DNA of 64,000 nucleotides from Jaapia argillacea MUCL 33604 (lineage: Eukaryota > Basidiomycota > Agaricomycetes > Jaapiales > Jaapiaceae): positions 629,968 to 693,967 of the forward strand of contig KL197719.1 of assembly GCA_000697665.1 (NCBI GenBank), written 5' to 3'. The position numbers and the translations under genes were made by a program. Every line of letters starts with the position of its first letter. Within the stretch, counting starts at the first letter, position 1. The notes below the pieces were generated by a model, which worked only from the letters and a program-made list of their open reading frames with translations, made no database searches and was not told the origin of the DNA. Below are positions 22,728-35,900 of this stretch, piece after piece.

Positions 22728-24627
22728 ATGGGCGTTCTCACCTTTTGGTCGGGCAAATCGACTCAGTCCCTGGTCGTCGCGGAGAAGAAGTCCCAACTTT
22801 TGGAGGTCACCCCCAAGGAGGACTCCCTGACAGTCCCCGGATCGACGCGTCCATTGACAAAGGAGACCGCTTCCGTCGAGCCCTCAAAGCCTGACGATGA
22901 CCCAGCGCCTCCTCCACAATCCGCTGTGGCTACAGAGGACTGTTCTGAACCCACGGAACTAACCCCACCCAAACGCCCCAACGACCAGCGCCGTTTCTCA
23001 TTCCGCTCTTTCCCAATATTTAATGGCCCCAAGGAGCACAAGCCCGTGTTAACTACTCGTGAGGAGCATGAGAAGGAGAAACGAGCAGCAGAGGCGTACA
23101 TCAAACACGCCGTCAAGCAGTCCAGCTCCGACAAGCGCGCCAAAGAATCTGCCCTCATTGTCCGTTCCCTCATCATCGGCCCTTCTTCGATCTCTCCTAC
23201 CTCTCCGAAGGTGGCCAAGGCAGCCGTCACGAAACCACAGATCGGTAAAGTGAAGGCACAGTTATTGGAACCGAAGTCGGCCAACAAAGTAATCGCCCAG
23301 CTCCGTCAACTGCCAGTCAGCGACGGAGAATATGGAAGTGATTCAAAGGACGTCTCCATCCACACCACACCCATACACGCTGTATGTCTACCGTTTACAG
23401 AATCCGAAGTACAGAGTCACTTCGACTGCTGCCTCCTCGAGCCTTCCCAGCCCGGTGCTCCAGAGCCGCTTGCTGGGACGGCCGGGGTATCCACAGCCAC
23501 TATCACCGCTCTTGCATCCTTGTTCGAGGGTCTCCACTTGGTGAACCTTCTTACGGCACCAGATCTCGGGTTAGGGCATGCGGTTGGTAGCCAAGAGGAA
23601 GGGATACTGTCAGGAGCGTTGCCCACTCCTGAAACTGTCATCAAAGGGATCACACAGATTACGCCACAACTCATGAGCCTAGGTTACGCTACAGGGAAAA
23701 TCGTAGCTCCCAGTCATACAGGCGAGTGTAGATTCAAGCTACATATGATGTTTATCTGACCACAGTCGTAGGAGTTTATCCTCCGACCGACCGAATGTCG
23801 GTCTTGACTTGTGGGTGCTGAAATTATGTCTATGGCGACAGATGCTAAACCTTCGTACCCATTCCAGATTGGTGGGGACTTGAGGTTGTTATGCCGCCCC
23901 CTACATTAAGCTACCTCGGGGTGAGTGTTCCCTGCCTTATTTGCTGTCAGTTGTTGACGACCGTGCCAAAGGATGCCGCGTCTATCTCGCACAACGTGAT
24001 CAACGTCCTCACAGCCCTCGCAATGGTCGACAATGGTGTTCGGGAAATTATGCCTTTCGTTAGATACATATCTCAGTACATCGATTTCGAGTGGGGTTAT
24101 ATCAAAGGACAAGACCAGGGTAAGGGCGTCGTTTGTGCCGCAACATGGTGAGCCAATATGTTTGCCTTTCCTAATTTCATTTACTTAGACTGTATCGCAG
24201 GATTATGCCAGCTGCTATGGTGCGCAATTTCTTGCTCACGTGCTCGCTTCAGCTAAAGCCAGTGCTCTAGGTTCCTCGTCCTTGGGATTTTCCCCCTCCG
24301 CCTCCACCAGAAATCTCGGTCGATCCCCAACCTCTACCCCTCCCCAAGCCAGACTCGCAAAGTCCATCCGTTCCTCTTCCTGCACACCCAGGGACCCTTC
24401 AAACGGACGCTATCAATCCTTTACAGCAGGACTCCAGCGTCCAAGAGCCGGGCACTCCGCCCCCGCATGCAGACGATGGCCCTGAAATTCCGACTACACC
24501 TCCACCGCTACCTGCGTTGACAATCACACCTCCCTCTCTGTCGAAGAAGACTGGATTAGCAGCATTGGAAGGGGCTGAAATCGAGGTTGAGGATAGAGAG
24601 GATGTTGATCCGTTGTCCGTTGGCTGA
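22728..24627 (+). CDS. Conserved agaricomycete protein of unknown function
   Basis: I recognise this as a lineage-conserved family but know no function for it. The ATG at 22728 opens MGVLTFWSGKSTQSLVV. After an acidic, Pro-rich stretch come FSFRSFPIFNGPKEHKP, KESALIVRSLIIGPSSISP, KAQLLEPKSANKVIAQLRQL and GALPTPETVIKGITQITPQL. These are followed by SLGYATGKIV. Downstream exons give GVYPPTDRMSVLTYWWGLE, VVMPPPTLSYL, ISHNVINVLTALAMVDNGVR and VPRPWDFPPPPPP. The stop is at 24627 after DREDVDPLSVG. One intron (23722-23765) has a GC donor (CAG/GCGAGT). The intron after LGYATGKIVAPSHT is required, because reading through stops early at 23757. No membrane helix is obvious, and the central part looks helical and globular. 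Confidence 0.65.
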
Positions 24628-24974
24628 CGAGGTGGAATAAGCCATCCTGACGAGTTCCATCACTAACCTTTTTTCCGGACATTCTTGTGGACATATTTTG
24701 GGATACCCTATCACTATCACGAGGTGATCATACCACTATTTCACTTTGCAATATCTGTAACGACCTTCATGACTTATATATCTCGTTCATAATCCCGACC
24801 ATGTGTACCTTCCATGATAGTTGCGTTGGATCCCGCTACTCTACATTGGTTACAACGTTATGCATTTATTCCTCGACACTTCATAGGATACAAACAGACA
24901 ATCAATGAGTGACGAACTGCCGGAATGGACTTCGACTACAATCTTGATAACATCTCCTGTTCACACAAGGCTCA
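24628..24974. other. Convergent 3' spacer
   Basis: This is an AT-rich 3' flank between the orphan and the inhibitor gene. I see nothing further in it. Confidence 0.35.
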
Positions 24975-25423
24975 TTACTGGGTGGTTACGATGCCGTCGG
25001 GCTCTGGAGAATTCGGAATCAGCTTCAAGGTCCTGAGAATCGATTACAAAGTACAAACCAATGTAATCAATGACATCGCTACCTTGTAGTTGTTGAAGGA
25101 ACGCGTCGGGAATGGTCGCAGAGAATCCCTGTATTGACGGACCTACTTCAACTCCTGACGGTTGGCATGACAGTGTAGACTAACCTTCAGGACAGAGTCA
25201 TAGCGTTGAGAGACTTGGCCACCTGTGACAACATCAACACAAAGCCATCCGGGCAGATGGCATTGAATCACTCACCATTAGATGAGACCTCATCCGCGTA
25301 TTTGTTAATCTGTTCAGGAGTCGTTGACTCCTTGAACACCACAATGTATTCTGCCCAGGGGATCAAAGGTCAGATCGGCCATACTTTGAGCAGATATGAA
25401 ACCATCTTCTCACTTCCAGACAT
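24975..25423 (-). CDS. Proteinase B inhibitor 2-type peptide (subtilisin propeptide-like, I9)
   Basis: These small cytosolic proteins resemble subtilisin propeptides and inhibit vacuolar proteinase B; Pleurotus inhibitor 1 and yeast Pbi2 are relatives. The 73-residue product needs five exons: 25414-25423 (10 coding bases), 25276-25350, 25185-25222, 25059-25128 and 24975-25003. Together they total exactly 222 bases including the stop. The spliced protein starts MSGKYIVVFKESTTPEQINK. It continues YADEVSSNGGQVSQRYDSVL, KGFSATIPDAFLQQLQGSD and VIDYIEPDGIVTTQ. The beta-alpha-beta signature YIVVFK, GFSATIP and the final DGIVTTQ are all intact only in this splicing pattern. Unspliced frames give unrelated peptides. 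Complete and convincing. Confidence 0.88.
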
Positions 25424-25873
25424 GTTGGGGGTTGTGGGTTGTGAAGATGATGGTCGAGATGAGAGGGGAGATGTAGACAGCTGCTGAACCCTCTTTATCG
25501 ACCTCGTTGGTCCGGAAAGGGTGAAACGCCACCGTGACTGAGCAATCATGATGACATCGCACGGCAGAGTGAAAGATCCGAGCAAGCAAGAATGGGTCGT
25601 TCACCAAATGAGACAGCTATATTCGTATCATCCTGATTTCGGATGCCGTCTGAGGTTGAGCACACAGAGGTGATGGTGCCAGCCGCAGTATATCATCCGA
25701 GATCATGGGCAGAGGATGTCATCAAGCGACCAACTCGGCGATGAGTCACTCAGTTGTCGGTTCCGTGCAGGTTCGGGCGCGACGGTCACGGTGGTGAGGG
25801 TGGCTGGGTGGAGTCTCAACGTCGTTGAATGTCATTACTGCCGTCCTTGTTTCGACGCGTGTTTTTCTTCACG
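25424..25873. other. Divergent promoter between inhibitor and DNA glycosylase genes
   Basis: No recognisable gene, repeat or strong core promoter element is seen in these 450 bases. Confidence 0.35.
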
Positions 25874-27746
25874 ATGCCTACAACACGCTCGGTTACTCGC
25901 TCTAGCAATGTTGCGCTACCGCCGTCGCTGGACATCAGCCAATCGGCTCAGGAGTTTGTCGAACCTTCATCTGACGCCACGCCGACAAAAACCAATGGAA
26001 AGCGCAAAGCGAAACCAGAAGCCTCAAAGTCCAAGTCGAAGAAACCTCGCTCTGCGCACGCTGGATCCATACCACCTTCCAGCGCAGGTTTGAATGTTGC
26101 CGGCGCAGGTGGCCCCACAGGAGTCCTCCCAGAGGACCCTCCTGTTATGGTCCCTGCGGAGTTAACCTTTTCGCTGGCGGACGCGAAAGCACACTTGATC
26201 AAAGCAGATGTTCGATGGGAAGACATTTTCAAGCGAATGAAGTGTAAACCATACGAACATTTGGAACGTGTCGACCCCTTCAGGTGTGACAACATTTCAC
26301 AGTTTTGTCGACGCATTTTGTACATCTTCTCATGCGCCAGTCTGAACCCCCAGGACGCTCACTACGTCCATATTGTGAGGATTGAGTTTTGCTATCTCCT
26401 GCCTCTGCTGATCGTTGCGGATGCAGGGGCCAACAGATATCCTGGTTGGCTGCAAGGTCCATAACCCATCGCTTCATCAGATTATTCGACCCGTCATTAC
26501 CAGAGAAGCCCACTGACAACGCGTCTGTTTCCCAACCGAAAATCTCCTGCCATCTAAACTGACACTCTTGTTCATTTAGCTGGGCAACGGGTGAGACGTT
26601 CTTCCCAACAGCTCATCAAGTCTCCAACCTGGACATCGCTACTCTCAGGACCGCTGGTCTCAGCGGTAGAAAGGCCGAGTATGGTGCGCGATTTCGACAA
26701 CCTATGTGATACAATAATAACACTAGATTGTTTAGTTCTCGACCTAGCTACCAGGTTTGCAGACGGACGATTGTCGACGCAAAAGCTGATGGAGGCTGAT
26801 GACGATGAGTTGGCGAGGCTTCTCATCGAGGTCAGAGGGATTGGAAGGGTAATGACGTTCCATCTAGTCTCACCAGGAGTATTATCGCTGATACCTTCCT
26901 GCCTCCCCAGTGGACTGGTAAGATGAATCGTTCGTTCAGTTGTGCGCATATCGTGACCCCTTTCGCTCCAAGTCGACATGTTTGCCATTTTCTCTCTGCG
27001 TCGACCAGATATTTTACCTGTTGGTGGGTTTTATTTTCCAAACCTTCAACCTCAAGTCAGTACTAAAGTTGACTTTAGGGGATCTCGGAGTTCAACGAGG
27101 CGTACTCCGTTGGTTCCTTGCCCTTCATTCTCCAACGTACAAGTTCGGAATCTCATCCAAGAAACTTCCGAAGATGCCTGGCGACGACAGTGCCGACAAG
27201 AACGGGACCGACACTCCGCCTGCAGGTACCTCTCAGAATGAGGCACAAGGATTTGTTGCACCCCGTGGCGACTCCCCTGACGTATCTTCAGTCCCTCCCG
27301 CCGCAGTGGTCCCTCCTACACCCGCTAGAAATGGGGAAAGCCAGAGCGGAGTGGCTACTCCGTCGTCGTCTTTGTCGTCTACTCTGACAGATATCCCATC
27401 TTTCCCTCCATTATTTACCCCCTCCATCAACCAGGCCCTCCATGCCAACACGGCCCCTCCCCCATTGCCCGAGGGCCTGACAACGTCTATCCTCAAGAGC
27501 AGATTGGATGGCAAGAAGAAGATCAAGTGAGCTATCCCACGATTTCATTTCTGATGAATCTAAACCTTCGCCCCAAGAGGAGCAATCCTGACGCCAAAAG
27601 AAATGGAGGACCTGACCGAGCCTTGGCGACCATATCGGAGCATTGGTGAGTTTGAAGCTATGATACTCTTCAGGTGCTTCGTCTCTAAACCGATTGGCTG
27701 TGCAGGTGTTTATTATATGTGGTCTTTGGCCGAAGAATCGGGCTAA
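25874..27746 (+). CDS. DNA-3-methyladenine glycosylase, AlkA/Mag1 type
   Basis: The enzyme removes alkylated purines from DNA in base excision repair in the nucleus. From ATG 25874 (MPTTRSVTRSSN) a basic, nuclear-signal-like leader (NGKRKAKPEASKSKSKKPR) precedes LIKADVRWEDIFKRM. The HhH-GPD core is assembled across introns. It includes GQQISWLAARSITHRFIRLF, TGETFFPTAHQVSNLD and LRTAGLSGRKAEY. It continues with the hairpin GIGRWTVDMFAIFSLRRPDI and LPVGDLGVQRG, which carries the catalytic Asp. An unusually long, Pro/Ser-rich insertion of about 110 residues follows (residues DDSADKNGTDTPP onward). The conserved C-terminal helix TPKEMEDLTEPWRPYRS and GVYYMWSLAEESG then end the protein at 27746. 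All key residues are visible; internal exon edges are approximate. Confidence 0.87.
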
Positions 27747-28749
27747 GGTTTTGTGCATTGTTACCTAGTAGCATGTACTCGCCGGTATATCACCGACTGA
27801 TGTTCAATCCAAAATGATGGTCGTGTGACGGAAGGGACAGTATGTTCGTAGACGCCCGCCTGATTCCGCTGATCGCTGCAACCGACTAACATTCATGTTG
27901 AGTGGGGAGGGGAACGGATGGTCTTTCTCATAATTAGGCTCATAGCTCAGCTGAATGATTCGGAACTGTCGCTTTAGGTAACTGTGGGGCGGTGAGGGTG
28001 AACTTTGTCTTGTGGATCACCTAGAATAGGCTTGAAACTTGAAGGCCGATAGGTCACTTGATGCCTCGTACGATGGGAGCGGTATGGGTGGGTATTGCAG
28101 CAAGCTTAAAGTCAGGAACTAAAATTTGGCCGGTCGTGGTATGCCAGAATGTCTCACCGTCGCTGCGGATAGGAGTGGTGTGGCCCGATCACCGTAACCG
28201 GGAGCCAGAGTGATCAAAAGCATTTCTACAAGGATTTGAAATGAAGACGCGGGATGCTCGTCAGAACACTCGCAGAGATTGTGGCGGTGGTCGCATTCGC
28301 TTCATTTCACAACGAACTCCGAGAGAAAGGGCTCATTGGGCAGGGCAAAACGTGTGGGCAGACGTGGCTTGGATGCGAAAACAGGAAACTATTTAGAAGG
28401 TCTGTAGGCATATCGGCATGTAATTTAGACAGGGTAAGAAATCAGAAGCTTTGCGTGCAGAGTCGCAGGATGAATGACAATGGTGGTGTGACACGTGTGA
28501 CGAACTCAAAGCAGGGGTAGAATTGCCATAATAGGCAGGTATTTATGAACCTCCTTTCTTGCTTGAGCCTATTGCATCCGGAGATCGCAAGTTAGGTGAC
28601 CTGCGCTTAGGTTCTTTGCTGCTTTGAACAAATCGAAGAAGTCAATATCCAGTGGATCATATATAACAGCTTCAACATGTTCGCTTTCTTTCTTTGTCCT
28701 CGACCACTACCAGACTTGGTCTCTCGCAACCACAACCACAACCACAACC
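27747..28749. other. One-kilobase upstream region of the kinase gene
   Basis: No coding gene is supported. Short plus-strand frames (for example 28254-28520) have no recognisable content. A TATATAA box sits at 28660-28666. A CAACCA tandem tract (28725-28749) runs directly into the kinase ATG. Confidence 0.4.
28660..28666 (+). promoter_or_regulatory. TATA box upstream of the kinase gene
   Basis: TATATAA lies 90 bases before the ATG at 28750, followed by a pyrimidine-rich stretch and a CAACCA repeat in the presumed leader. Confidence 0.5.
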
Positions 28750-30647
28750 ATGCCTCCTCTTCGTGTCTCTCAGCTCGCCTCCTCTTCATCATCTCCTGCC
28801 ACTTTCTTCTTGCCCTTTCAACTTTGCGACGCAGAAGACTCCTCGTCTGAGGACGGCGACACCATTCAGAGCCCTCCTCCTTCCCATGGCGGGCGTTATT
28901 CAGGCCTCTTTCAACACCACAACGTCCAATTCAGCTACGGTTATCCCCCTCAGTATACCAGCCCCGCTACGCAACGTAAATATGCGCCGACCGCCAGTAC
29001 TTCCTGCCCTTCGTCGCTGACATCCTCCTCCTCCGCCACTCGCGCCACATCCTCCAAGTTCCAGCAGAAATACCGCCCTCAGCATTTGTCGACTCCTTTC
29101 ACGCCACCAACCAAAGCTCTGGACCTCGCCAACGCATCGCTCGAGATGGACCCTTTCATGGCTTCATTCTCTGCTGCTATGGACTATGACACTCCCCATA
29201 ACCCGGCAGGAGAGGGTTCCTTCCACTTGGACAGCGATGTGAGGTCACAGGGCAGACCTTCTCTTCATCGCGCGCCAGTTACAGACTACGCCCCCTTCAC
29301 CAGAGGGCGCATGTATTCACCCCAGTTCCCCAAAGAGCACCACCTCGAGTGGACCTTTGTCCGGAAATACGAGCTGGGCGATGAGCTTGGTTCTGGCGGG
29401 TACGGCTTTGTCATGACAGCCCGTCATCGTGTCCACGGGTATGAAGTTGCGGTCAAGTTTATAATCAAGAGTAAAGTACCGGACAACGCTTGGATGAATG
29501 ACGAAAATTTGGGCCGTGTCCCAACTGAGATCATGTTGCTCAGCATGGTGAATCACGAGCATATCGTGAGATGCGTCGATATATTTGAGGATCATTTGTA
29601 CTTTTACTTGGTATGTCATCCCTCGCCTTGTTCGCTTGATTCGAAACTCACTTCCACAACTTCTAGGTCCAGGAGTTGCATGGAACACCGTGGGTGTCCA
29701 GGTCTCAGCGAGGGGCAAAGTCCAAACAATCCAGCGCCCCTGGCAAAATGGTCGCCCCACCGCCTTCCTCGCCTCCTGCATTGTCGCCGTCTGCATCTGA
29801 TACAACCATCGAGAGCATGTTTCTCGACACCCCGCCACAGTCCGCTCTCGACCTGCGGGACCTGGCACGAGCAGATTCTCCGACGTCGCAACGAGGTGAC
29901 TTTGCCGGTGGCTTGGATAACGCATCCAGTCTTCAGTTTTTCCCCCCTTTGCCGCTTCACCACAAACACCTTGACTCATTACGTCCAAATTTCTCGAGGA
30001 GACCGTCGCACGATTTGTTCGAGTGCATAGAGCAGAGCAAGCACAAGCGCCTTTCGGAGACGCAAGCTCGTTATATATTTGCCCAAGTGGTGGAGGCGGT
30101 GTGGTACCTTGACCGCCAGGGCATCACGCACCGGGATATCAAAGACGAGAATCTATTGATCGACAAAGACTTCACGGTAAGCTCCTTCTACCATATTATT
30201 CCTTCCCCGCCTCACAATACAAATCAAATCCTCTCTCAGGTCAAATTAATCGACTTTGGGAGCGCAGTGGTAGCAGACCCCACTCAACCGCGACCCTTCT
30301 ATAACCTCTTCTACGGCACCACCGCCTACGCAGCATCAGAAATCATTCTGCGCCAACCATATCAAGCAGCTCCTGCCGAGATGTGGACTCTCGGCGTCCT
30401 TCTTTCCTACTTGTTGACCGGAGCGTCACCCTTTCCATCCGAAAGGGATGCGATTGAAGGTCGGATTGTCCTCAACGTCCACGAAGGAAAGGCACAGAAA
30501 GGCATACGAGTAAGCGAAGTGTGCCTAGGGTTGATGAGGAGGTGCCTGAATAAGGACCCGGAAAGAAGAGCGAATATCGAGGAGATTAGGGATCATTGGT
30601 GGGTTCGAGGTGCTTGGGAAGCTTGGGAAGGAAGGATGAGACGTTAG
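28750..30647 (+). CDS. Serine/threonine kinase, PAS-kinase-like (CAMK group) without a PAS domain
   Basis: Three exons (28750-29610, 29667-30176, 30240-30647) encode 592 residues. The first 200 residues are Ser/Pro-rich and disordered, with no PAS domain visible. The kinase starts FVRKYELGDELGSGGYGFV (glycine loop), then YEVAVKFIIKSKV (catalytic Lys) and EHIVRCVDIFEDHLYFYL. Next comes an inserted Ser/Pro-rich segment of about 100 residues between the hinge and RPSHDLFECIEQSKHKRLSE. Catalytic THRDIKDENLL, VKLIDFGSAVV and FYGTTAYAASEIILRQPY follow; the usual APE/SPE position reads AASE. The C lobe is EMWTLGVLLSYLLTGASPF and DPERRANIEEIRDHWW. DLFECIEQ and the HRDIKDEN form are features I associate with PAS kinases (yeast Psk1/2), which couple nutrient state to sugar metabolism. 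The kinase appears active. Its pathway is inference. Confidence 0.8.
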
Positions 30648-31228
30648 GAGTCGATGAGGACTATCGTGTCTGGGCTTTAGTGTATGATCTTTCTAATTCT
30701 TGTCTCGGTTTCACCCGTGCGTCGCGCGGCTGTTACAGGAGCATTTATGACTGTATTCAAAACTGTATACCCTTCGTAAATTGTTACCCTTCTCTTTTTG
30801 TATGGTTTTGTACAACTTTTGTCGTCATCCATGTACATGTATCGATTAGAATTTGTAGCAACCGATGTACGACCGGATGGTAGCTAAGTCAAATGAGTTG
30901 AAGTCACGGTTTGTAGGCTTTGTGCAAGCTGCAAGCCTGCTTTAGATGACTTGATACGTCGCCCGTCTCGAAAGAAAACAGGGTATTGTGGGGGCCAACA
31001 AGGAGTTACTATCATTCGCCCTCCAATAAGGGTACACTTCGGAGAGGGAGCTGACCGTTTGGAAAGTTGCAAGATAGGAAGAGCTCGAAGAACACCAACT
31101 GACCGTGTTACGGTGTCGAACGCCTTTGGCCACGGCATTTGCCGGATTGGCCGAACTTGTTGCGGCGAGTTTCGGTGGCGAGGACTCCACCACACTCAGT
31201 TGCCGTCGTTTGTTGCTCGACGTCCGTT
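30648..31228. other. Intergenic between kinase and NDUFS7
   Basis: This region holds kinase 3' sequence and the NDUFS7 promoter. Open frames of 83-103 codons on both strands lack any recognisable domain. Confidence 0.35.
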
Positions 31229-32300
<1,072 letters not shown>

Positions 32301-32930
32301 CGTGGTTGAGAAGCCGTACATGCAAAGCTATCTTATTGGTTCATTGAACATATCTTCCGCAACATTCTCCCAAGACGCAATGTTAGTTGACGTCTCCTGG
32401 TCGTATTTCCTGGTGAATCGAAGCAGTTGGGCTCCACCACCCTTACGAGGATAGAACAAGCTCGTATACTCCTGAACGTCCCATGCAATTGTGTCCGAGT
32501 GATGTTCTGTATCAGGTTTACGAAAAAAATGAATGTATTCAGGCGATATTATAATTTGAGAAGAATCACGGCCAACGGCGTGGAGAAAATTTGGAGTTAT
32601 TCCGCGAAAGGGAATTTGAGGATCCGGAAGCCATAGGCACCGGACGGCGATTGACCGGATGCTGAAACCATGGCCCAGTATCAAAACGTTCATCTCCTTA
32701 GTTTCCTTTCTGTCTTGCTTCTAGGTCAGCGCTCCCAGCTGGAGCTGTAACCGTCCGCTACGACAACAACCACGACTTTCTCCTCTTTTCTCCCCATTTT
32801 GGTCTTGTGCACCCTGGACAACGTAACTGCTGTCCCCTTTTCGCTTCCCACTGGCGACGCTCCCACCCGCTACAGGGTCCATCTGTAAATTCACCAACGT
32901 CGACCACACTTTAGAGCGTCACGTAGCAGC
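32301..32930. other. Intergenic with one unexplained minus-strand frame
   Basis: A minus-strand frame with a true ATG (32693 to 32328, 121 codons, starting MNVLILGHGFSIRS) has no family I recognise. It could be chance, so I do not call it a gene. The rest includes the promoter and leader of the gene at 32931. Confidence 0.3.
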
Positions 32931-35900
32931 ATGATGGCCACTGCATGTTCACCACCACCTCTTGATCATGGCCGTTCTCATCTCAGCGATGCCACTATGG
33001 GCCTAGGACAGAACGCTCGCGGTCATATGAGCTTATACCCGCAAGGTTTGGCAGGTGCGGATTTCGATACAAAGGACCACCGATATCCAGCAGCAGCAAG
33101 CAGCGCGGGGGCAGCGAACAGGCGGGTTAGTGCTATTATGGTTGGCTCTCCCACTAGAGGGGATGGGTATGACGATGGAACACGAGGAAGCGTCAGCCCA
33201 GTTCCCAAGGGCGGGGATCGGGGTAGTCAACGTCGGTTGGAGCCACCTCAGTCGCACGAGCGATGGAACGACCCTCCACCTCAGCATATGCCTCCCAAGG
33301 AAAACATGGTCTCGTATAATGTGTCTCCTGGGCCTTCTCGTCGGGTAGTCGAGCGTCATATGGTGGAGGATCATCGACAATCTATGGTGATGGGTAATGG
33401 AGGACAGGGTGACATGTACAACCCTGCTCATGACAATTCTCTCCGACCCAGAAGCCCCCGCACTCCCGGTCAATCCATGACTTGGGATTCGCCCAGTGCC
33501 TTGTACTCGACATCGCGACACCCTTCAGTCCCAGCGACGCCGGCTAGTGGCACCAGCAATACGTTCACGCCCATTATGCCGATGTCGGCGTCACCCACCT
33601 ATTCCCCTGGTGCCATCCCCATTCCGGTTTCGCCAAATAATCGCGCCTATGCTCAGCATCCGACCTATATAACGCCTTCATCGGCTCCGAACCCCGTAAA
33701 TCCCATACTCTCACCAAATCCTCCTCCTCAAGAAGAGGTATGTGTGGAATGTGCGATGCGCGACCAGGACATGGCAGATGTAGATGTAACTACACCGGGT
33801 GTATGGGACCGCGATAGCGATGTGTTCTATATTGAACTTATCCAAAGAGAGGAAGAGGAAGAGGCGGCCGGCTTACCCCCGCCTGATGACCCCTCTCGGC
33901 CCCGCTCCAAGGGAGGGAGACTGACGGAGTACAACTTGAAGATCTGGCTGAGCATTGTCAGTGACCCCTTTCTCCCTGGTGGATACATATCTCACTGTTG
34001 TCACTGTTGTCTGTCCTTCAGAATCCCAAAGAGCCAACTGCCCGACAGCAGACCGTTTCCCAATACGTCAAGTCACAGCGGATGTTGGTTGAGGCTGAGG
34101 TTCTCGCGAAGGCCCAAGCTCTGCAAGAGTCACGTCAGATGGACGACAAAATGCGTGATGCATACTCGCAACTCCGTCGGTCAGCGTACGAGCTGGGAAA
34201 CAGTGCTGCACCAGACGACGACGGCGTTGGCATTCGTATCAAGACACCTCGTTCAACATCATTACCTTCCGTTGGTCTTATCAATCACCCCCGCGAGGTG
34301 ACATTACTCGAAAATGGCATGATCGTCGAACATGTCGATGTGAGACGCGAGGAGAAAGAAGAACGTGAACGACGACGGAAGGAGGAGAGGAGGGAACGAA
34401 GCAGAGCCAGAAAGTCGTCACGCGGTTCTGCTATCGATGTGATGTCTGTCTATTCTGCTCAGAGCCCCCTTCCTCACACAGATAGCGGATTCCACTCGGG
34501 GCTGAAACCTAGCGTTCGATACTCTCAATCAAGCTCTGCGAGGCCAAACAGTGTCCTGACCCTCGATCGGCCCACCATCCCTCGAGCATACTCGCAGGCG
34601 TCCTTCTCAGACGTCCAAAGCATTGGCTCTGCTTCAAGACGGTCGCGATTCTTTGGTCTTGGAAGCTTAAGTCCTGGTTGGAGAAGCCAAAACAGCCTCG
34701 CGCCATCAGGAATGTCGGGAAGCATGGTTGATATGCAGTGCGTCCCCCACCCTCTCGCTTAATATCATTCAGCTAGCAGTACTGACTAAAGTTTCAGTGT
34801 CGCCCTTCAGCGCGAGCAGCAAGCGCGACAAATGTACCCCGCCGTGGATATTGGTAGCTCCTCGCAAATACTGCGGACAAGCCAGATATGGCCCACGGAT
34901 GCGACCCAATATCCTCATCCAGAGAAGGCGGAGCCCTTGAAGGCGAAGAAGAAGAAGAAGGGCCTTGCACGAATTTGGCGAATTGTGACCGGCGCTCGAA
35001 GCGACACCCATCTTCCCTCCGGTACACAACAACAATATGTCGAAAAGGCCGATGACGACCTCCCTTTGGCCCCTCCACCACCCCTTTCTTATCTTGTCGA
35101 TCGACGAAGGTCTGGTATAACAGGGGACCCTGCCCTCGCATCATTGCGTCAATCGATGCCCTCCCTCTCCTCCTCGCCAAGCTACGCCTTGTCTTCACCT
35201 GGTATGTCACCTGCTACAGCGCCGTCTAGCCTCCTATCTTCTCCGGCGTCGTCGCGTAAGTCCGGCCCCGAGCGAGAAGGTGGCAATGACACGCAGACTG
35301 GTGATGATTCTGACGCGAGGCACGCTTTCCCAACTGTAGACGGCGCCGTCCAAATGGGTGACACGAGGAACCTTCAATTCCTTTCATCCGATCCGGACAT
35401 GCGAGGGCGTCGCACGACAAGTCCATCCCCCGTACCCGTCGCGATGACCCCTCCCCCACAAATGCCTTCCACACGGCCTGCCGTTTACATGAGGAGAGAG
35501 AAGTCACTTCCGCCATTACCGGATGAAAACGAAGATCAGTTCCCGACAAATCCCCGGCCCCAAACGTTGTACACCTACCAAACTCCATTGTATCCCAATG
35601 ATTTCGTCGCGCCTCAGGCACCCTTCCGCAACGGCGAGGTCCGACGGCAGTCCTTTGGGGGTCTTAGCTCGCGGCCGCAGCTTCCTGCATTGACGATGCC
35701 TGTCAAAAGTGGTTATACCAGTGGGGCTACCGATCGGTTCAACACTCCTGTGGCTGACCGGTACAACGAATTTGGCGCCTCGCGTCGCTCTCTCGGTCGG
35801 TTGGACGATATGAGCGGCCAGACCCCCGAACAGAGTTCTTCTCAACTTACTCAAACACCAAGCAAACGGAAGAGCAGATTTGGCTTGCCCTCCCTGTTCG

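Noticed and set aside
28677-28679. ATG that could open an upstream frame before the kinase
   Set aside because: It lies only 11 bases after the TATA box, so it is probably upstream of the transcription start.
32328-32693. 121-codon minus-strand frame with a real ATG
   Set aside because: No family or composition signal. Left as an open question rather than a gene call.
33033-33521. 162-codon minus-strand frame
   Set aside because: Antisense shadow of the first exon of the orphan at 32931.
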